Source of the DNA: Candidatus Neomarinimicrobiota bacterium
GTDB taxonomy: Bacteria > Fidelibacterota > Marinisomatia > Marinisomatales > S15-B10
Reading direction: 5' to 3'
NCBI GenBank assembly: GCA_030743815.1
Contig: JASLRT010000068.1
Coordinates: forward strand, 1-33,858
DNA length: 33,858 nucleotides
Shown one piece after another: positions 1 to 8,736 of the stretch. The translations under genes and the position numbers were made by a program. How positions within the stretch are numbered: position 1 is the stretch's first letter; each line of letters starts with the position of its first letter. Below the pieces are notes generated by a model. It did not search any database. It had not been told where the DNA came from and saw only the letters and a list, made by a program, of their open reading frames with translations.

Positions 1-113
1 TGGTGTTTCATTTGCCCTAATATAATGCTTAATTTACATAATGTCAAGTATTGTTTATATTATTATTTACAATGGGTATTGTAATAGTGATTGCAAGGGG
101 TTTAATATCACCT

Positions 114-524
114 ATGAAAGCAAGAGACGCAATCCTTGGACTTATCAGGGACAGTAAAATTCAAGCGATTCGGGTTGCCGAACTCTCAGGTATTACAGCG
201 AATACTATCTCACGCTGGCGAGCTGATCAGGACGCACACATCCGACCGTCCAGTATTGAGGCGATTGCCTCCGCCCTACATTGTCGAACTATATGGAAGG
301 ACTATAATAAGACCGAATGTGAGTTTGTAGATGAAGAGAGTCCCTCATTGGAAAAGGAAGGGGCTACAATGGAAATAGAACAGCGATACGAAGCACACGT
401 GGTAGAGGGGCAACGTGAACGCTTCGACAAAGTTACTGGCACATGGGAACGATACGATGAGGAGGGCGACGAATGGCACGTCTTGGGGGGAGGCGTGTCA
501 CGCAAACAAATGCCAACCAAATAA
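114..524 (+). CDS. Small helix-turn-helix (XRE-like) DNA-binding protein
   Basis: The protein has 136 residues. Residues 1-55 look like a lambda-repressor/XRE fold: the segment VAELSGITANTISRWR is a helix-turn-helix, followed by a helix with the spacing usual in this family. The C-terminal half is acidic, with a W-E-R-Y-D-E-E-G-D-E-W patch, and matches nothing I know. I chose the ATG at 114 because the family starts just before the first helix and AAGGGG lies at 95-100. A TTG at 51 is in frame but would add a hydrophobic stretch that looks non-coding. TATAAT at 21-26 could be the -10 box. A strong terminator follows. It is probably a transcription regulator; its target is unknown. Confidence 0.7.
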   Translation: MKARDAILGLIRDSKIQAIRVAELSGITANTISRWRADQDAHIRPSSIEAIASALHCRTIWKDYNKTECEFVDEESPSLEKEGATMEIEQRYEAHVVEGQRERFDKVTGTWERYDEEGDEWHVLGGGVSRKQMPTK

Positions 525-551
525 TTGCTCCTAAAAGCCCCGAAAAATAAC

Positions 552-585
552 AAGCCCGACAGTTTCTACCATCGGGCTTTTTTCT
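552..585 (+). terminator. Rho-independent terminator of the HTH gene
   Basis: An 8-bp stem, AAGCCCGA (552-559) with TCGGGCTT (572-579), has a 12-base loop and is followed by a T run. It lies 28 bases after the HTH gene stop. Confidence 0.8.
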
Positions 586-603
586 CCCCCACTGCCGGAG
601 GAT

Positions 604-697
<94 letters not shown>

Positions 698-806
698 AAT
701 GTTGTCGTTTCCGTCGAGAGTGATGACAAAGTTACCAATAAGTCCATCCTCTTTCAAATAGCTTTTCCGAACACCTGATGCGATTTAGTCGAGATGTTAC
801 TCCTGA

Positions 807-835
807 TTGCTTTGCGACCAAACTTATAGTATAAT
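807..835 (+). promoter_or_regulatory. Candidate sigma-70-type promoter for the shikimate-kinase-like gene
   Basis: TTGCTT at 807-812, a 17-base spacer, and a perfect TATAAT at 830-835. Transcription would start near 842, about 20 bases before the ATG. Confidence 0.6.
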
Positions 836-861
836 TGAACAGATCTTAACGTCACTAGAGA

Positions 862-1380
862 ATGAATAATCAGTTGCGCAACATTTATCTCATCGGCATG
901 ACCGGTGTCGGAAAATCAACCGTCGGCAAGATACTCGCCAATCGCCTGCGGTGGGCGTTTGTGGATATCAACGAAACTATGGAAGCTATCTATGGACGAA
1001 GTTTGAGAGAGATCATTGAATCGTTTGGCGAGGAATCTCTCAGGAATATGGAAAGTACCACGCTTCAGGAACTGTCGCAGGGTGAACACCAGGTCTTTGC
1101 TTGCAATAGTGATTCCGTACTCGATGAGTCAAAGATGGGTACAATGCAGACTACAGGAATCACTATCTGGCTCGACGCTCCGGCAAACGAACTCGTTCAG
1201 AGAATCGAAAGAATGGAAGACCCGATAGTACCGGAGGAAGGAGAGCCGTCAAAGGTGATTGAAACCATGTTGAAAGAGAGAGAAGCATTCTATCAGCAGG
1301 CCGATGCCAGAATCGCCACCGACGAGTTCACGCCCGAATCGGCGGCTGAGCAGATCCTGCAGCTGCTGCGCAAACTATAA
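862..1380 (+). CDS. Shikimate-kinase-like P-loop protein with degenerate substrate site
   Basis: The protein has 172 residues, the usual shikimate kinase length. The Walker A loop GMTGVGKS (12-19) is intact. Residues 52-61 (IESFGEESLR) match the family block carrying the shikimate-binding Arg, here R61, and R140 in the KEREAFY block matches the late conserved Arg. The Asp-x-Asp motif is D35-I-N37. The triple glycine that holds shikimate is absent: residues 82-87 read NSDSVL where GGG-x-V is expected. The lid motif R-P-L is replaced by M-E-D-P-I-V. It probably still binds ATP, but shikimate phosphorylation (AroK) is doubtful. Its own promoter lies upstream and a terminator downstream; no other aromatic pathway gene adjoins it on the same strand. 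Confidence 0.8.
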   Translation: MNNQLRNIYLIGMTGVGKSTVGKILANRLRWAFVDINETMEAIYGRSLREIIESFGEESLRNMESTTLQELSQGEHQVFACNSDSVLDESKMGTMQTTGITIWLDAPANELVQRIERMEDPIVPEEGEPSKVIETMLKEREAFYQQADARIATDEFTPESAAEQILQLLRKL

Positions 1381-1396
1381 TCTTTTCTATACGCAA

Positions 1397-1422
1397 AAAG
1401 GGGAGATTTAACTCTCCCCTTT
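1397..1422. terminator. Bidirectional terminator between convergent genes
   Basis: A 10-bp perfect stem, AAAGGGGAGA (1397-1406) and TCTCCCCTTT (1413-1422), with a 6-base loop. On the minus strand it is followed by two more Ts, so the T run fits trpB2 best, but it also lies just after the shikimate-kinase-like gene. Confidence 0.75.
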
Positions 1423-1459
1423 CACGTTGATTGTATGGAACTATACTGTCAGGCTCGCC

Positions 1460-2818
1460 TCAGACAGGCAATCCTTCCAATGCGGCAAGACTTTCTTTCA
1501 GATCTTCGTCACTGAAAGGTTTGTCCTCCAAGTTGCCTGCGAAGTAGTTATCGTAAGCAAGCATATCGAAGTGACCGTGACCTGAGAGGCCGAAAAGAAT
1601 GGTCTTCTCTTCACCCGCTTCCTTCGCCTGAACTGCTGCATCGATAGCGCTCTTGATAGCGTGACTCGATTCTGGCGCCGGGACGATCCCTTCTGCACGA
1701 GCAAACTGAACTGCGGCGGCGAAGACATCATTCTGTTCGTGTGCCTCGGCCCGGATAATGCCGTCTTTCACTAACTGGCACAGCATCGGTGCATCGCCGT
1801 GATAGCGAAGTCCGCCCGCATGAATCGGCTCCGGTGTGAATGTATGTCCCAGCGTGTACATGGGAACCAGCGGCGTCATACCGATTGTATCGCCGAAGTC
1901 GTAACGCCACTCACCTTTCGTTAAGGTTGGACATGCGGTAGGTTCAGCAGCCACAAAGTCAATATCCTTGCCGTTGATCTTGTCCCTCACGAACGGAAAA
2001 GCGAGGCCGGCAAAGTTCGATCCTCCGCCGACACAACCGATTACTACATCAGGTGAATCACCGGCGATTTCCATCTGCTTCATCGCCTCTTGTCCGATGA
2101 TGGTCTGATGAGTAAGCACATGGTTCAGCACAGATCCGAGCGAATACTTGGTGTCTTCACGTGTAGCCGCATCTTCCACGGCTTCAGAGATGGCAATCCC
2201 CAAACTTCCCGGTGTGTCGGGAGTCTGCTCGAGAATCTTCCTCCCGGCTTCCGTATCAGGACTTGGGCTGGCTACAATTTCGGCGCCGAAGGTCTGCATG
2301 AACGCCTTGCGATACGGTTTCTGATCAAAACTGATACGCACCATGTAGACTTTGCACTCCAACCCGAACATCTGCGCGGCATAGGAAAGGGCACTACCCC
2401 ATTGACCAGCTCCGGTCTCCGTCGAAAGCCGCTTTACTCCTTCTTCCTTGTTATAGAAAGCTTGAGCAATGGCGGTGTTCGGCTTATGACTCCCCGGCGG
2501 ACTTACTCCTTCATACTTGTAGTAAATCTTGGCCGGTGTACCGAGTACCTTTTCAAGCCTGTGTGCCCTGTAGAGAGGCGACGGCCGATAGAGACTGAGC
2601 GCCTCGAGAACAGGTTCAGGGATATCTATATACCGCTCCTGACTTACCTCCTGGAGAATAAGTCCCATAGGGAACAAAGGAGCAAGATCGTCGGGGCCGA
2701 TGGGCTCTCCCGTCCCCGGATTGATGGGCGGCGGTGGTGGCGTCTCCATATCCGCCGCTACATTGTACCACTGCCTCGGAATATCCTTCTCATCCAACTG
2801 TATTTTTGTCTGATTCAT
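1460..2818 (-). CDS. trpB2: Tryptophan synthase beta chain, TrpB2 type
   Basis: The protein has 452 residues, longer than TrpB1 (about 400) and in the TrpB2 range. This PLP enzyme condenses indole and L-serine to tryptophan. Visible sites are the PLP lysine K112 in GSHKPNTA, the catalytic glutamate E134 in TETGAGQWG, and the phosphate-binding loop GGGSN (264-268). The N-terminal extension before residue 70 is typical of TrpB2, which binds TrpA poorly or not at all. No trpA or other trp gene is nearby, so it may salvage indole or use another partner (inference). A strong ribosome site, AAAGGAGGT (2827-2836), supports the ATG at 2818. The gene is transcribed alone, towards the shared terminator at 1397. 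Confidence 0.95.
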   Translation of the reverse strand: MNQTKIQLDEKDIPRQWYNVAADMETPPPPPINPGTGEPIGPDDLAPLFPMGLILQEVSQERYIDIPEPVLEALSLYRPSPLYRAHRLEKVLGTPAKIYYKYEGVSPPGSHKPNTAIAQAFYNKEEGVKRLSTETGAGQWGSALSYAAQMFGLECKVYMVRISFDQKPYRKAFMQTFGAEIVASPSPDTEAGRKILEQTPDTPGSLGIAISEAVEDAATREDTKYSLGSVLNHVLTHQTIIGQEAMKQMEIAGDSPDVVIGCVGGGSNFAGLAFPFVRDKINGKDIDFVAAEPTACPTLTKGEWRYDFGDTIGMTPLVPMYTLGHTFTPEPIHAGGLRYHGDAPMLCQLVKDGIIRAEAHEQNDVFAAAVQFARAEGIVPAPESSHAIKSAIDAAVQAKEAGEEKTILFGLSGHGHFDMLAYDNYFAGNLEDKPFSDEDLKESLAALEGLPV

Positions 2819-2955
2819 AGTCTGCGTACCTCCTTTGAACTTTTGTCAGCGATTCCCAAAATTTCTTTAAGACCATATTACACTATACCTCTCTATTTAA
2901 AGATTTATCGAGGCAAATACTGTTTAACAATTGAGCAATGTGACTGCGTCTCACC

Positions 2956-2990
2956 CTAAGGCACTTAGTCCCACCTCACGTTAAATGAGG
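2956..2990. repeat. Two small inverted repeats upstream of trpB2
   Basis: CTAAG (2956-2960) pairs with CTTAG (2964-2968), and CCTCA (2974-2978) pairs with TGAGG (2986-2990). They lie in the 284-base gap between murA and trpB2, which otherwise holds no recognisable gene. They could be an operator or leader structure of trpB2, or chance. Confidence 0.3.
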
Positions 2991-3102
2991 GATGTAATGT
3001 TCAGTGCAAATCAGGCCCCCATTGTTATTCTTAATATTGATAAAATGATCGTGTGATGCAATAAAAAAAATCCGAGGCAGAAAAAGTGTTCTAAGGACTA
3101 AA

Positions 3103-4356
3103 TCACTCACTCTCGCGCCAGATTTCAGCGCCGAGTGCCCTGAATTTATCTTCGATATTTTCGTAACCCCGATCGATATGATAGACACGGGAAATATCAG
3201 TTCGGCCCTCAGCTGCCAATCCCGCAATAATTAGAGAAGCGCTGGCGCGGATGTCGGTCGACATCACAGGCGCACCAATCAGCTGTCCGGTGCCATAAAC
3301 ACGGGCGTTGTTACCCTCCAGCTCAATTCTGGCTCCCAAACGGGACAGCTCTGCCACATGGGTAAACCGGTCTTGATAGATTGTATCAACAATAGTAGCG
3401 TTTCCGTCAGCCAGCGCCATCAGCGCCATCCACTGCGCCTGGACATCTGTAGGAAATCCTGGATAGATTGATGTTGTCACATCCACCGGCCTTATCCGTT
3501 CTCCCCTCTTGAGCGTAACTGAATCTGTGCCGATTGTGATATCATTTCCGGCATCGTTAAGCCGTTCAATCACACCGGCAATGTGATCGGGAATTACTCC
3601 GAGAACCGATACGGTATCCCCTATCATTGCACCGGCGATAAGAAACGTAGCCGCCTCAATTCTGTCCGGAATGATTCCGAAGTCTACGGCTTGAAGGGAT
3701 TCCACGCCGCGAATCTTTATTGTGTCGGACCCCATTCCCGAAACCTGACCGCCCATGGCATTGATGAAATCACACAGTGTCACTATTTCCGGTTCACAGG
3801 CCGCATTCTTCACAACAGTCTCGCCTTCAGCTCTCACCGCTGCCATGACTGCATTTCCGGTGGCGCCCACTGAAGATTTGTCGAAATCGATTGTGTTGCC
3901 GTACAGTTTCTCTCCTTTTGCCACCACATATCCTTCTTCAAGAGAGGTTTCAGCACCCAGCGCCTTCACGGCGGAGACGTGGAAATTAACTGGGCGGGGT
4001 CCCCACGCACACCCTCCCGGAAGTGAAACCCTGGCATAACCGAAGCGGGAAAGGAGCGGCCCCAGCACATAAAAAGACGCACGCATCGTCTTCACAAGTT
4101 CATAGGGTGCCTCCGGATTGTCACACCCTCCCGTATCGATCGTAACCAGGCCGTCATCAAATGATACCTCCGCCCCGATTAATTTGAGCAGTTTGATCAT
4201 GGTACGTGTGTCGCGAAGATTTGGTACACGGCTGATCCTGTACTCCCCCGGCGCCAGCAGGGTAGCCGCCATGACTGGCAAAACAGCATTCTTGGCGCCG
4301 CTTATCTCAACACTCCCGTTGAGTTCATTGCCGCCGATGATAACAATCTTATCCAT
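3103..4356 (-). CDS. murA: UDP-N-acetylglucosamine 1-carboxyvinyltransferase
   Basis: The protein has 417 residues, the normal MurA length. It transfers enolpyruvate from PEP to UDP-GlcNAc, the first committed step of peptidoglycan synthesis, in the cytoplasm. The N-terminal ELNGSVEISGAKNA block holds the conserved Lys and Asn. The loop LPGGCAWGPRPVNFH carries the catalytic Cys that fosfomycin attacks, so the protein is predicted sensitive. I chose the ATG at 4356: GAGG sits 7 bases before it, and an in-frame TTG at 4377 has no such site. The start overlaps the vanZ-like stop by 8 bases, so the two are probably translationally coupled. It is last in the HAD-acpS-nnr-vanZ-murA run; a T8 run follows the stop, but no convincing hairpin. 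Confidence 0.95.
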   Translation of the reverse strand: MDKIVIIGGNELNGSVEISGAKNAVLPVMAATLLAPGEYRISRVPNLRDTRTMIKLLKLIGAEVSFDDGLVTIDTGGCDNPEAPYELVKTMRASFYVLGPLLSRFGYARVSLPGGCAWGPRPVNFHVSAVKALGAETSLEEGYVVAKGEKLYGNTIDFDKSSVGATGNAVMAAVRAEGETVVKNAACEPEIVTLCDFINAMGGQVSGMGSDTIKIRGVESLQAVDFGIIPDRIEAATFLIAGAMIGDTVSVLGVIPDHIAGVIERLNDAGNDITIGTDSVTLKRGERIRPVDVTTSIYPGFPTDVQAQWMALMALADGNATIVDTIYQDRFTHVAELSRLGARIELEGNNARVYGTGQLIGAPVMSTDIRASASLIIAGLAAEGRTDISRVYHIDRGYENIEDKFRALGAEIWRESE

Positions 4357-4738
4357 GTTTATCCTCAACCTGTTCAATCGCTTTGTTCATCTTCAGGAAT
4401 CTTTCTGGCAAAAGCACAACCGCACTCCCGACGAGAACGCCAGCACTGTCCGCCATCCAGTCGTAGAACTGCCCTGATCTTCCTGACACAAAATGCTGCC
4501 ACAATTCATCAAGCATACCAAAACAACACCCCATGAGAATCACCCCTGTCACGCCGGGCAAAGTCCTTTGTTCCAGCGAGCGTATCAGTAACCACCCGAG
4601 AATTGAGTATTCCGCCAGATGAAACATCTTATCCCAGTTCAGCAATCGAAAATGGAGGGTTCTGCCCGGAATTGATGAAACAAATATTATCAGGAGACAG
4701 TACGCTATCGCCAAGCGGCGATACCTAATCGCACTCAT
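4349..4738 (-). CDS. VanZ-like integral membrane protein
   Basis: The protein has 129 residues. It shows the VanZ family pattern: a first hydrophobic helix (about 9-24), then D-K-x-x-H-x-x-x-Y (WDKMFHLAEY), a second helix, then D-E-x-x-Q/H-x-x-x-x-x-R (LDELWQHFVSGRSGQ) followed by a last helix with D-x-x-A-D-x-x-G. VanZ proteins are small membrane proteins; one gives low-level teicoplanin resistance, but most have no known function. I chose the ATG at 4738 within the end of nnr (14-base overlap) because the residues before it are nnr codons read in another frame. The position before murA suggests an envelope role (inference). Confidence 0.8.
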   Translation of the reverse strand: MSAIRYRRLAIAYCLLIIFVSSIPGRTLHFRLLNWDKMFHLAEYSILGWLLIRSLEQRTLPGVTGVILMGCCFGMLDELWQHFVSGRSGQFYDWMADSAGVLVGSAVVLLPERFLKMNKAIEQVEDKHG

Positions 4739-6260
4739 AACCAGCGATGACAGAGGGGACGCTTTTAAGCAGATCTCCGGCAATGAGACCGCGGTATCCG
4801 TGTGAAGCGAGCAGTGCGTCCGCCGCTTTGCCGTGGATATAGACTCCCAGCTGTGCCGCGTCGAATAGAGGCACTCCCTGAGCGAGAAATCCGGCGATCA
4901 ATCCCGTCAGAACATCGCCGGTTCCGCCCGTGGCTAATCCCTGGTGACCGCTTGTATTTGCCACTACACTTGCACCGTCAGAGATAAGCGTCGGTGCTCC
5001 TTTTAAAACAAAGACACCACCAACCTCCCTGGCCGATTCGAGAGTAAACTGAAAGGGATCGTCAATAATCGTCTGCTTCTCGATGCCGAAGATGGCCGCA
5101 GCCTCACCGGCGTGAGGCGTCAGGATGAATTCATTGCTCATAGATTTTACAAAACCAGGATTGCCGTGCAATACCCTCAGTCCATCTGCATCGATGACAA
5201 CAGGTTTGTCAATTGCGGAGAGGAGTCTCTTTGCAAATTCAACTGATTCACCTGATGTTCCCAGACCCGGGCCAACGGCAGATACGTCGCACCATTCAAT
5301 CTGATCTTTGAGGTGATCGACCGACTTTTCGGTGAAATATCCTTTCCCATCATCGATCACCGGAGCGGTGATGACTTCCGTCAGTTTTGACTCGTAGATG
5401 ATATTCAGGCTCTCAGGAATTCCGGCAATGACCAGTCCCGCCCCCGAACGCAGAGCCGCCTCCGATGCCATACAGACGGCACCTGTATATCCTTTGCACC
5501 CGCCAACCACCAACACCTTGCCCTGTCGATGCTTATAGGTGTCGGCAGCCGGCTTGGACAGAAACTGTTGTGCAAAAGAGTCCTCTACTATTCGTTTGTC
5601 TATCTTAAGCATTTGGAACGCCTCCTCCGGATAGGCGAGTTCCGCAATTTCCAGATCGCCTGACAGTGAAGCTCCCGGCTCCACCACCAGTCCCTGCTTC
5701 AAAAAACCCATCGTAACTGTCGCCCCGGCTTCCACTGACACACCAAGAACCTGACCACTGTCAGAACTGACTCCCGATGGAATATCGATAGAGAGAACGG
5801 GGAGACCAGATGCGTTAATATGGTTAATCCATTCTACCGCTTCCTCTCTCACCTTACCTTCTATCCCAGTCCCGAGAAGACCGTCCACGATAAGATCGAA
5901 ATTGGAAAGGTCCACGTCACGCATGTTACCGGGAAAGGTAACCTCCATTCCGTCAGCGATGCACTTGTCGTAAAAAACTTTAGCATCACCGTCTATCTTC
6001 TCTTCAGGAACAGATGAGAAGAGAGTAATCTCAACATCAGCCCCGGACAGGTGAAATGCCGCTGCATACCCATCTCCTCCGTTATTACCTTTGCCGCAGA
6101 TGATTGCCACTTGTTTGCCACCCGCTGTTGATACCACCTGCTCAATTCTTTTTGCGAGAGCCTCTCCCGCCTGACCCATAAGCGTTTCTCCGGAGACGCC
6201 CATTTTTGTCATCGTATGACGATCAATCAGCCGCGCATCTTCCGATGACAGAACCCTCAT
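4725..6260 (-). CDS. nnr: Bifunctional NAD(P)HX epimerase / dehydratase
   Basis: The protein has 511 residues and two fused domains, as in E. coli Nnr (YjeF). The N-terminal epimerase (about 1-215) has the GKGNNGGDG loop, DGLLGTG and DIPSG. The C-terminal ribokinase-fold dehydratase (about 235-505) has VVGGCKGYTGA, VGPGLG, VIDADGL, LTPHAGE and GGTGDVLTG. It repairs hydrated NADH and NADPH, using ADP or ATP. The start is the ATG at 6260, which forms a 4-base ATGA overlap with the acpS stop; a GTG two codons upstream is less likely. The nnr-after-acpS order is common in bacteria. Confidence 0.95.
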   Translation of the reverse strand: MRVLSSEDARLIDRHTMTKMGVSGETLMGQAGEALAKRIEQVVSTAGGKQVAIICGKGNNGGDGYAAAFHLSGADVEITLFSSVPEEKIDGDAKVFYDKCIADGMEVTFPGNMRDVDLSNFDLIVDGLLGTGIEGKVREEAVEWINHINASGLPVLSIDIPSGVSSDSGQVLGVSVEAGATVTMGFLKQGLVVEPGASLSGDLEIAELAYPEEAFQMLKIDKRIVEDSFAQQFLSKPAADTYKHRQGKVLVVGGCKGYTGAVCMASEAALRSGAGLVIAGIPESLNIIYESKLTEVITAPVIDDGKGYFTEKSVDHLKDQIEWCDVSAVGPGLGTSGESVEFAKRLLSAIDKPVVIDADGLRVLHGNPGFVKSMSNEFILTPHAGEAAAIFGIEKQTIIDDPFQFTLESAREVGGVFVLKGAPTLISDGASVVANTSGHQGLATGGTGDVLTGLIAGFLAQGVPLFDAAQLGVYIHGKAADALLASHGYRGLIAGDLLKSVPSVIAGYECD

Positions 6261-6622
6261 CGGCACTCTACGATGGCCACCGCGGTGGCATACCGCTGTG
6301 TATGTGAAATGGAGATCTGAAAATCATATTTATTCTTGATGGAAGAACCGACATTTACGGAAGGAGGACCATCATCGCGCAAGATTTCAATATCGATAAG
6401 AGGGATATTCTTCTCACCAAGCGTGAGGAGAGCTTTCTTCACTGCCTCCTTTGCCGCAAAGCGGCCGGCCAGATGGATGTCCGGGTCGGCGCGCTCTTTA
6501 CACCATGCAACCTCTTGACGTGAGAATATGTGATTAAAGAATCTCTCTCCATGATGCTCATGCATCTCACGAATTCTGTCTATTTCAACAATATCGGTTC
6601 CTACCGCATAATTATTCTGCAT
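6257..6622 (-). CDS. acpS: Holo-[acyl-carrier-protein] synthase
   Basis: The protein has 121 residues, the standard length for the AcpS type of phosphopantetheinyl transferase. It moves 4'-phosphopantetheine from CoA to Ser of acyl carrier protein. Both metal-binding motifs are present: GTDIVEIDRI with the Asp near residue 9, and AGRFAAKEAVKKAL with the Glu. The C-terminal block ISISHT is also typical. The start overlaps the HAD gene by 11 bases (6612-6622), and the stop overlaps nnr by 4. Confidence 0.97.
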   Translation of the reverse strand: MQNNYAVGTDIVEIDRIREMHEHHGERFFNHIFSRQEVAWCKERADPDIHLAGRFAAKEAVKKALLTLGEKNIPLIDIEILRDDGPPSVNVGSSIKNKYDFQISISHTQRYATAVAIVECR

Positions 6623-7295
6623 TTAGAGATTCCACGATATTGACAATTTCATAGACATTCTCTACGTCCCAGTCAGCACCCGAATCTTTTGTGCCGAACG
6701 TATCACCGTACTGAGCAAAGACGGTACGGATACCCAGTTTTGACGCACCGACAACGTCCCGCTCCGGCCAGTCTCCCACCATGAGCACTTCAGCCGGATC
6801 CAGCTTCAGCCTGTCCAGGACCAGTTGAAATCCCTTTGGTGACGGTTTACGTTCCCCAACATCGTCGAATGTCAAGACGAGATCGAAGAGATGGTGCAGA
6901 TTGAGGTAGTAGATTCTCAGCCACGCTTCTCTTGTAGGAGCATCCGAAACCACGGCCAGCTTTATGCCCATCTTGGCCAAAGTGATGAGAGTGCGCTGCA
7001 CATTGGGATAAAGCATCAGTGAGGCCTCGCGCGCTCGCCGATAGGCAACGATCCCGGCCGCTAGAAACTTGAAATCGACGCTCCCGTGCTCTTGCTTAAG
7101 AAAATCGTTGAATACTTCCTGATTCTCCCACCCCTGCGTTTCGTAAAGATGCATAATGTCGTTATAAGCCTTCTCGGCATCTATATCAAGGCCGGCTTCT
7201 ATCATGGAATCTACAGAGGCACGGATGGCATTCTGTTTCATCTTGATAAAATCAAGAAGTGTGTTATCCAGATCGAATATAACAGCCTTAATCAT
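6612..7295 (-). CDS. HAD-superfamily hydrolase
   Basis: The protein has 227 residues. HAD motif I is FDLDNTLLD with the nucleophile D8 and acid D10; motif II is VVSDAP; motif III is the Lys in GERKPSP; motif IV is GDWPERD. The cap between motifs I and II is alpha-helical, as in phosphoglycolate phosphatase or haloacid dehalogenase relatives (subclass I). The substrate cannot be told from sequence. It heads the acpS-nnr-vanZ-murA run, 49 bases after the TPR gene's terminator, so it needs its own promoter. I see no clear promoter or ribosome site there. Confidence 0.9.
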   Translation of the reverse strand: MIKAVIFDLDNTLLDFIKMKQNAIRASVDSMIEAGLDIDAEKAYNDIMHLYETQGWENQEVFNDFLKQEHGSVDFKFLAAGIVAYRRAREASLMLYPNVQRTLITLAKMGIKLAVVSDAPTREAWLRIYYLNLHHLFDLVLTFDDVGERKPSPKGFQLVLDRLKLDPAEVLMVGDWPERDVVGASKLGIRTVFAQYGDTFGTKDSGADWDVENVYEIVNIVESLNAE

Positions 7296-7343
7296 GATAG
7301 ACGAAAATACGGCGTGCAGCTGTGAATTAAAACGAATGGATAC

Positions 7344-7371
7344 AAAAAAGGGTGCCTCGAGGCACCCTTTT
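7344..7371 (-). terminator. Strong rho-independent terminator after the TPR gene
   Basis: The 18-base palindrome at 7350-7367 (GGGTGCC, TCGA loop, GGCACCC) is extended by A4/T4 pairs and followed on the minus strand by a run of six Ts (7344-7349). It ends the comF-pgk-tpiA-secG-tRNA-TPR region. Confidence 0.9.
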
Positions 7372-7385
7372 CAACATACATGGAA

Positions 7386-8699
7386 TCATTTAAACTTATC
7401 CGGATTCTTTATCTTGTCGATTTCGTATTCAGCCGCCTTACGCCACGATCTGTCTTTGCGCGCTTTTTCAAGCGCATTCAAGGCTGCCGTTTTGTTACCC
7501 AGACATTTCTCCGCCATCGCCAGTTCAAACCAGGCCGGCGCAAAGTCTGCTTTCCCATCGATGGACTCGTGAGCCGCCTCCTTGGCTAATTCACAGGAAC
7601 CTTGAGCATTATGCGCCTGAGCCAGCATGGACCATGCAACCGCCGATTTACCATTCAAGGCAGTTGCTGTCATCAAGGTGTTGACAGCCTCACTCCACCG
7701 TTTCTGCTGCACAAATATCTTGCCCAGGTCCTCATACGCCTTGGCATATGAAGGATCGGCTTGTATTGCCTGGTTATACGCTGATGCAGCTGCATCGTAA
7801 TCACCCATCTTGAGATGGATTGTCCCTTTCTGTGAATACGCTTTGGCATAATAGGGATCTGTCTCAGTGGCACGATCCAGAGATTTAAGCGCACTATCGA
7901 TATCACCATTTCTCTGTTGAGCGAGGGCTAGTGCAAACCACCCCTTGGCGTAATCAGGAGCCAGTGCAACAGTCTTCTGATAGCGTTCGATAGCTTTACC
8001 GTACTCGCCCAGTTTTGTGTTGATGTAACCCAGCTGAAAGTGAGCGCGGTGGTATTCCGGGTCAAGTTTCAACACATCTTCGAAGCTTGTTGCGGCCCCG
8101 TCATAGTCACCCCGTCTCAGGGACTGATTACCTTTATTATACGTTTTATCAGTTATCCCTTTTAGGGCTACCCGTGGTCTTTCGTAGGATGGATCACTGG
8201 CTATAGCTGCCCTGAAAGAAGCGGCCGCTTCGCTGATCATATCGTCTCTCATGTTCGCAAGACCAATATAATAGAGTGCGGGGGGTGTGAATTCAGGATA
8301 CTCCTCCATTACTTTCTCAAACTTGCTAATAGATGCAGAAGCTTCACCGCCGTTAAGGCTCCGTGTGGCATTGCCTAAGAGGGAATTTAGCCCACGAATC
8401 CTGTCGAACTCTTGACGGTATACTTCATTGTATTCGTCGTTCTCGATGGCATTTCTCAGGTATTTTCCGGAACTGTCGAGGTCATACTTCATGATTGCTA
8501 TCCGACTCAGCTGAAAATAGGCTTCAGCGAAGAGTGGATTGATATCCACTGCCCTCTTAAGCACCGCCTCTGCCGAATCGGTCAAACCTTGTTCAATTAA
8601 ACTCTGTCCCTCGGACAAAAGATCTTCACCGCTTTGCGCAGAAAGAAAGTAGCCAATTAAAAGAACCAATGCTGATAAGTGTTTGATGCTTCGTATCAT
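7386..8699 (-). CDS. Secreted TPR-repeat protein
   Basis: The protein has 437 residues. A signal peptide (about 1-21, ending A-Q-S) is followed by a chain of about ten tetratricopeptide repeats, with recurring A-x-x-x-Y/F-x-x-A and final D-P-x-Y-A-K-A-Y or similar, up to residue 430. TPR arrays are protein-binding scaffolds, so it probably works in the periplasm as an assembly factor. No catalytic domain is present. GGGGATAAT before the ATG is a fair ribosome site. It follows tRNA-Leu on the same strand and ends at the terminator at 7344. The partner is unknown. Confidence 0.85.
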   Translation of the reverse strand: MIRSIKHLSALVLLIGYFLSAQSGEDLLSEGQSLIEQGLTDSAEAVLKRAVDINPLFAEAYFQLSRIAIMKYDLDSSGKYLRNAIENDEYNEVYRQEFDRIRGLNSLLGNATRSLNGGEASASISKFEKVMEEYPEFTPPALYYIGLANMRDDMISEAAASFRAAIASDPSYERPRVALKGITDKTYNKGNQSLRRGDYDGAATSFEDVLKLDPEYHRAHFQLGYINTKLGEYGKAIERYQKTVALAPDYAKGWFALALAQQRNGDIDSALKSLDRATETDPYYAKAYSQKGTIHLKMGDYDAAASAYNQAIQADPSYAKAYEDLGKIFVQQKRWSEAVNTLMTATALNGKSAVAWSMLAQAHNAQGSCELAKEAAHESIDGKADFAPAWFELAMAEKCLGNKTAALNALEKARKDRSWRKAAEYEIDKIKNPDKFK

Positions 8700-8736
8700 A
8701 TTATCCCCGTTTAACTGATTATTAAAACAATCCTCG

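Noticed and set aside
51-113. N-terminal extension of the HTH gene from TTG at 51
   Set aside because: It would add a hydrophobic stretch ahead of a DNA-binding domain; ATG at 114 fits the family start better.
2090-2959. A 289-codon open frame on the plus strand opposite trpB2
   Set aside because: It lies antisense to a certain gene, has no family motif, and its composition is that of a shadow frame.
3040-3100. Terminator after murA
   Set aside because: There is a T8 run on the minus strand but no convincing stem before it.
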